17,998 nucleotides of DNA, taken from Clostridia bacterium. Its GTDB lineage: Bacteria > Bacillota > Clostridia > CAKSNL01 > HGM11501. The notes beneath the pieces were generated by a model, which was not told where the DNA came from, did not search any database, and saw only the letters and a list, made by a program, of their open reading frames with translations. This document shows, one piece after another, positions 16,645 to 17,998 of this stretch; the stretch's first letter is position 1, and each line of letters begins with the position of its first letter. The translations under genes and the position numbers were made by a program. Location of the stretch: assembly GCA_017390225.1 (NCBI GenBank), contig JAFPCL010000012.1:1-17998 (forward strand). The letters are read 5' to 3'.

Positions 16645-16845
16645 ATGGCAAAAGTAACCAAAGATACCATCATTGCAGATATCCTGCAAATTGCACCCCA
16701 GTCTGCAGATCTGTTTTTAAGCATCGGCATGCACTGCCTGCACTGCCCCGCTTCCATCGGTGAATCCGTCGAAGAAGCCTGCGCCGTCCACGGCGTCGAC
16801 CCCGACGAGCTGGTGGAAAAGATCAACGCACTCATCGGAGAGTAA
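16645..16845 (+). CDS. DUF1858 protein, hybrid-cluster-protein-associated redox domain
   Basis: A 66-residue cytoplasmic protein with the family's start (MAKVTKDTIIADIL) and the redox pair C31 and C34 in GMHCLHCPAS. Single-domain members are common in anaerobes and are often annotated as hybrid-cluster-protein-associated disulfide proteins; a role in metal or thiol redox chemistry is inferred only. AGGAGG sits 8 bases before the ATG. It shares a transcript with the HAD gene and is followed by a hairpin and the tRNA-Arg gene. Confidence 0.93.
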   Translation: MAKVTKDTIIADILQIAPQSADLFLSIGMHCLHCPASIGESVEEACAVHGVDPDELVEKINALIGE

Positions 16846-16853
16846 AAAACAAA

Positions 16854-16882
16854 AAAGGGGATGAAATTTTTTTCACCCCTTT
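16854..16882 (+). terminator. Hairpin between the DUF1858 gene and tRNA-Arg
   Basis: A 12-bp stem with one bulged A (16861), left arm 16854-16866, right arm 16871-16882, loop TTTT. It looks like a terminator but has only a weak T tail (TTTATATG). The left arm opens like the hairpin at 78-113 (AAAGGGGATG), pointing to a shared terminator style. It ends four bases before the tRNA, so it may be an inefficient terminator or a processing signal. Confidence 0.6.
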
Positions 16883-16886
16883 ATAT

Positions 16887-16961
16887 GCCTGCATAGTTAA
16901 ATGGATATAACAACCCCCTCCTAAGGGGTAGTTACAGGTTCGATTCCTGTTGCGGGTACCA
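16887..16961 (+). tRNA. tRNA-Arg (anticodon CCT)
   Basis: A complete 75-base cloverleaf: acceptor stem GCCTGCA with TGCGGGT (two G-U pairs), D stem GTTA/TAAC, anticodon stem ACCCC/GGGGT around loop CTCCTAA (anticodon CCT, reading AGG), a four-base variable loop, T stem ACAGG/CCTGT with loop TTCGATT, then discriminator A and an encoded CCA. No separate promoter is seen between the upstream hairpin and the gene, so it is probably co-transcribed with the DUF1858 gene by readthrough. Confidence 0.95.
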
Positions 16962-16962
16962 A

Positions 16963-17020
16963 GAAGCGGCGAGATAGGTCTCGCCTAAAATAAGAGATAA
17001 TAGATACTTTTCGCCGCTTC
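16963..17020 (+). other. Nested, mutually exclusive hairpins after tRNA-Arg
   Basis: A 10-bp perfect inverted repeat (GAAGCGGCGA at 16963-16972 with TCGCCGCTTC at 17011-17020) encloses 38 bases. Inside it GGCGAGA (16968-16974) can instead pair with TCTCGCC (16979-16985) around a TAGG loop. Both use the same GGCGA, so only one can form. This could be tRNA 3' processing structure, an attenuator-like switch or a palindromic repeat; no function is assigned. Confidence 0.5.
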
Positions 17021-17062
17021 ATCTATTCGTTATTATCTATTATTTTTTATCTATTTTTATGA
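17021..17062 (+). repeat. Three 14-bp tandem units beginning ATCTATT
   Basis: ATCTATT occurs at 17021, 17035 and 17049, exactly 14 bases apart, with T-rich filler between. The upstream stretch 16996-17006 (GATAATAGATA) can pair with the second unit over about 10 bases. The T-rich units could also help to end tRNA transcription. Confidence 0.5.
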
Positions 17063-17091
17063 TCATATCTTTTGTTTTTCCATAAAAAGTT

Positions 17092-17132
17092 GACCTCCAA
17101 AAGTTAGATTTTCGTTCTAACTTTTGGAGGTC
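17092..17132. repeat. Perfect 17-bp inverted repeat (possible terminator or IS3-like end pair)
   Basis: 17092-17108 and 17116-17132 are perfect complements around a seven-base loop (TTTTCGT). On the minus strand the stem is soon followed by CTTTTT, so it could terminate the leftward edge gene. The arm CTCCAAAAGTTAGA also resembles, from memory, terminal repeats of IS3-family elements of Bacillota; no transposase is nearby and the outer ends do not show the matching TG/CA. Confidence 0.6.
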
Positions 17133-17139
17133 CTTTCAG

Positions 17140-17159
17140 TGCGATTCATCGCGTTTTTT
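17140..17159 (+). terminator. Short terminator for rightward (tRNA) transcripts
   Basis: GCGA-TTCA-TCGC (17141-17152) with a flanking T-G wobble, followed by six T (17154-17159). It would stop transcription running past the tRNA towards the convergent gene. The stem is short, so confidence is moderate. Confidence 0.5.
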
Positions 17160-17210
17160 ATTTTATTGTATCGGATTTTTTAAGGTGTATGCCTCTTCCG
17201 AATCATTTTT

Positions 17211-17998
17211 TTAAAATTCGTGCCAAGGATCGCAAAGCGGTGTCAAGTCCTCCCGCAAGAAAAAGACACGATAGTCATCGCCGGAGCCTTGTGAAAGGTC
17301 TGCGTCATAACGCAACCGCTGTGCTCCCGGCATGGATTTGATGGCGGTCATACGACCATCTTCGTAACGCACGGCAAAGCTATGCACATTTTCCGTATCC
17401 GTATATATGTCAGCGGCAACAGAAATATTTGCCTCGCTTTTTTGGACGTCAAGTACGATTGTCGGGACGTTGATCGAATATACTGCCGCTACATACTCTT
17501 CGTCGGTTTCTTTGCACTGGCCGTATACCGTCAAGGTATGCTGTCCCGCCGTAAGATCATCGGTGGACAATGTGCCGCAGTAGCCGATTTTTTTGGATGC
17601 ACAGAGGTAAATAAAATCCGGTACGCGTTCGGTCAATTCCACATAACGGTTCTCCGCCGGCAAAGCAACAGGCTCTTTATCATCCAATCGGTAGTAGAAT
17701 CCGTTCACTCCGGATTCATGTACAGACCAGCCACGAATTTCGATCTCGTTCATCCCCACTTGTGAAAGCGTTATATCGGCAGTCGCTTCCTTGTTGAATG
17801 ACGGAAAATCACTTTGCCCGTCTATATAGCATCGATAGCCCAAAGAACCTTCGATTGTTACCGTGACTGTTGCAACATGATAGGTTGTTTCTGCATCGGT
17901 ATGGGCAAAAACTCGAATTTTATGCGTACCTGTGGGCATTTTTGTCAAATCGATTGTGTCGGAAAAGCCGGTGTTATCCGCTGTGCAATAGGGCGAAA
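17211..17998 (-). CDS. Partial: C-terminal part of a repetitive beta-sandwich (Ig-like) protein
   Basis: The last 261 codons of a leftward gene whose 5' end lies beyond the right edge; the frame stays open to position 17998, so no start is assigned. The visible part is rich in Thr, Val, Asp and Tyr and looks like extracellular beta-sandwich modules. Two stretches resemble each other: 'DLTKMPTGTHKIRVFAHTD' near the edge and 'DLTAGQHTLTVYGQCKETD' about 130 residues later, each followed by a Y-x-V/A-x-V pattern, indicating repeats. Between them lies GWSVHESGVNGFYYRLDD, a typical 'D/E-G-V-x-x-F-Y-Y-R-L-D' strand pair. No anchoring motif is present at the C terminus. It could belong to a secreted carbohydrate-active or glycosyltransferase-linked protein; the function is not recognised. 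Confidence 0.75.
   Translation of the reverse strand, partial: SPYCTADNTGFSDTIDLTKMPTGTHKIRVFAHTDAETTYHVATVTVTIEGSLGYRCYIDGQSDFPSFNKEATADITLSQVGMNEIEIRGWSVHESGVNGFYYRLDDKEPVALPAENRYVELTERVPDFIYLCASKKIGYCGTLSTDDLTAGQHTLTVYGQCKETDEEYVAAVYSINVPTIVLDVQKSEANISVAADIYTDTENVHSFAVRYEDGRMTAIKSMPGAQRLRYDADLSQGSGDDYRVFFLREDLTPLCDPWHEF

Overview
The window looks like a chromosomal piece from a Bacillota species, most likely in Clostridia. Supporting signs are a moderately low GC content, strong AGGAGG-type ribosome binding sites, consensus TTGACA/TATAAT promoters, rho-independent hairpin terminators between nearly all transcription units, and the gene families present: a YtrA-type GntR regulator with its ABC transporter, a YczE-like membrane protein, a DUF1858 redox protein and a Cas6. 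The genus cannot be fixed from sequence alone. No intact mobile element and no CRISPR array is visible.

The left half is transcribed leftward. At 126-3264 a GntR regulator, an ABC ATPase and an ABC-2 permease form one tightly packed, overlapping operon with a perfect sigma-A promoter at 3313-3341. An almost identical promoter at the left edge (5-33) fires out of the window. At 3519-8833 a second leftward operon carries 5-formyltetrahydrofolate cyclo-ligase, a YczE-like membrane protein, a GH38 alpha-mannosidase and a GH123-like (DUF4091) glycosidase; both glycosidases lack signal peptides and should act on imported glycans in the cytoplasm. Its terminator (3328-3362) doubles as the -35 region of the GntR promoter. 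A small relic of a copper-amine-oxidase-N-like domain lies just upstream of this hairpin.

At 8952-14627 lies a leftward tripartite efflux operon: a TolC-like protein, a lipoprotein membrane-fusion adaptor and an RND pump. The adaptor keeps the R-x3-L-x6-S motif used for docking to TolC, yet the TolC-like protein is short and seems to lack the outer-membrane beta-barrel strands. This is the most interesting protein-level signal in the window.

From 14805 the genes turn rightward. A solitary cas6 with its own consensus promoter is followed by a HAD-family hydrolase and a DUF1858 protein that share a second promoter. A tRNA-Arg(CCT) begins only four bases after a hairpin that follows the DUF1858 gene. 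Downstream (16962-17210) is a structure-rich intergenic stretch with mutually exclusive hairpins, a 14-bp tandem repeat and a perfect 17-bp inverted repeat. The window ends in the 3' part of a leftward gene for a repetitive, Ig-like surface-type protein.
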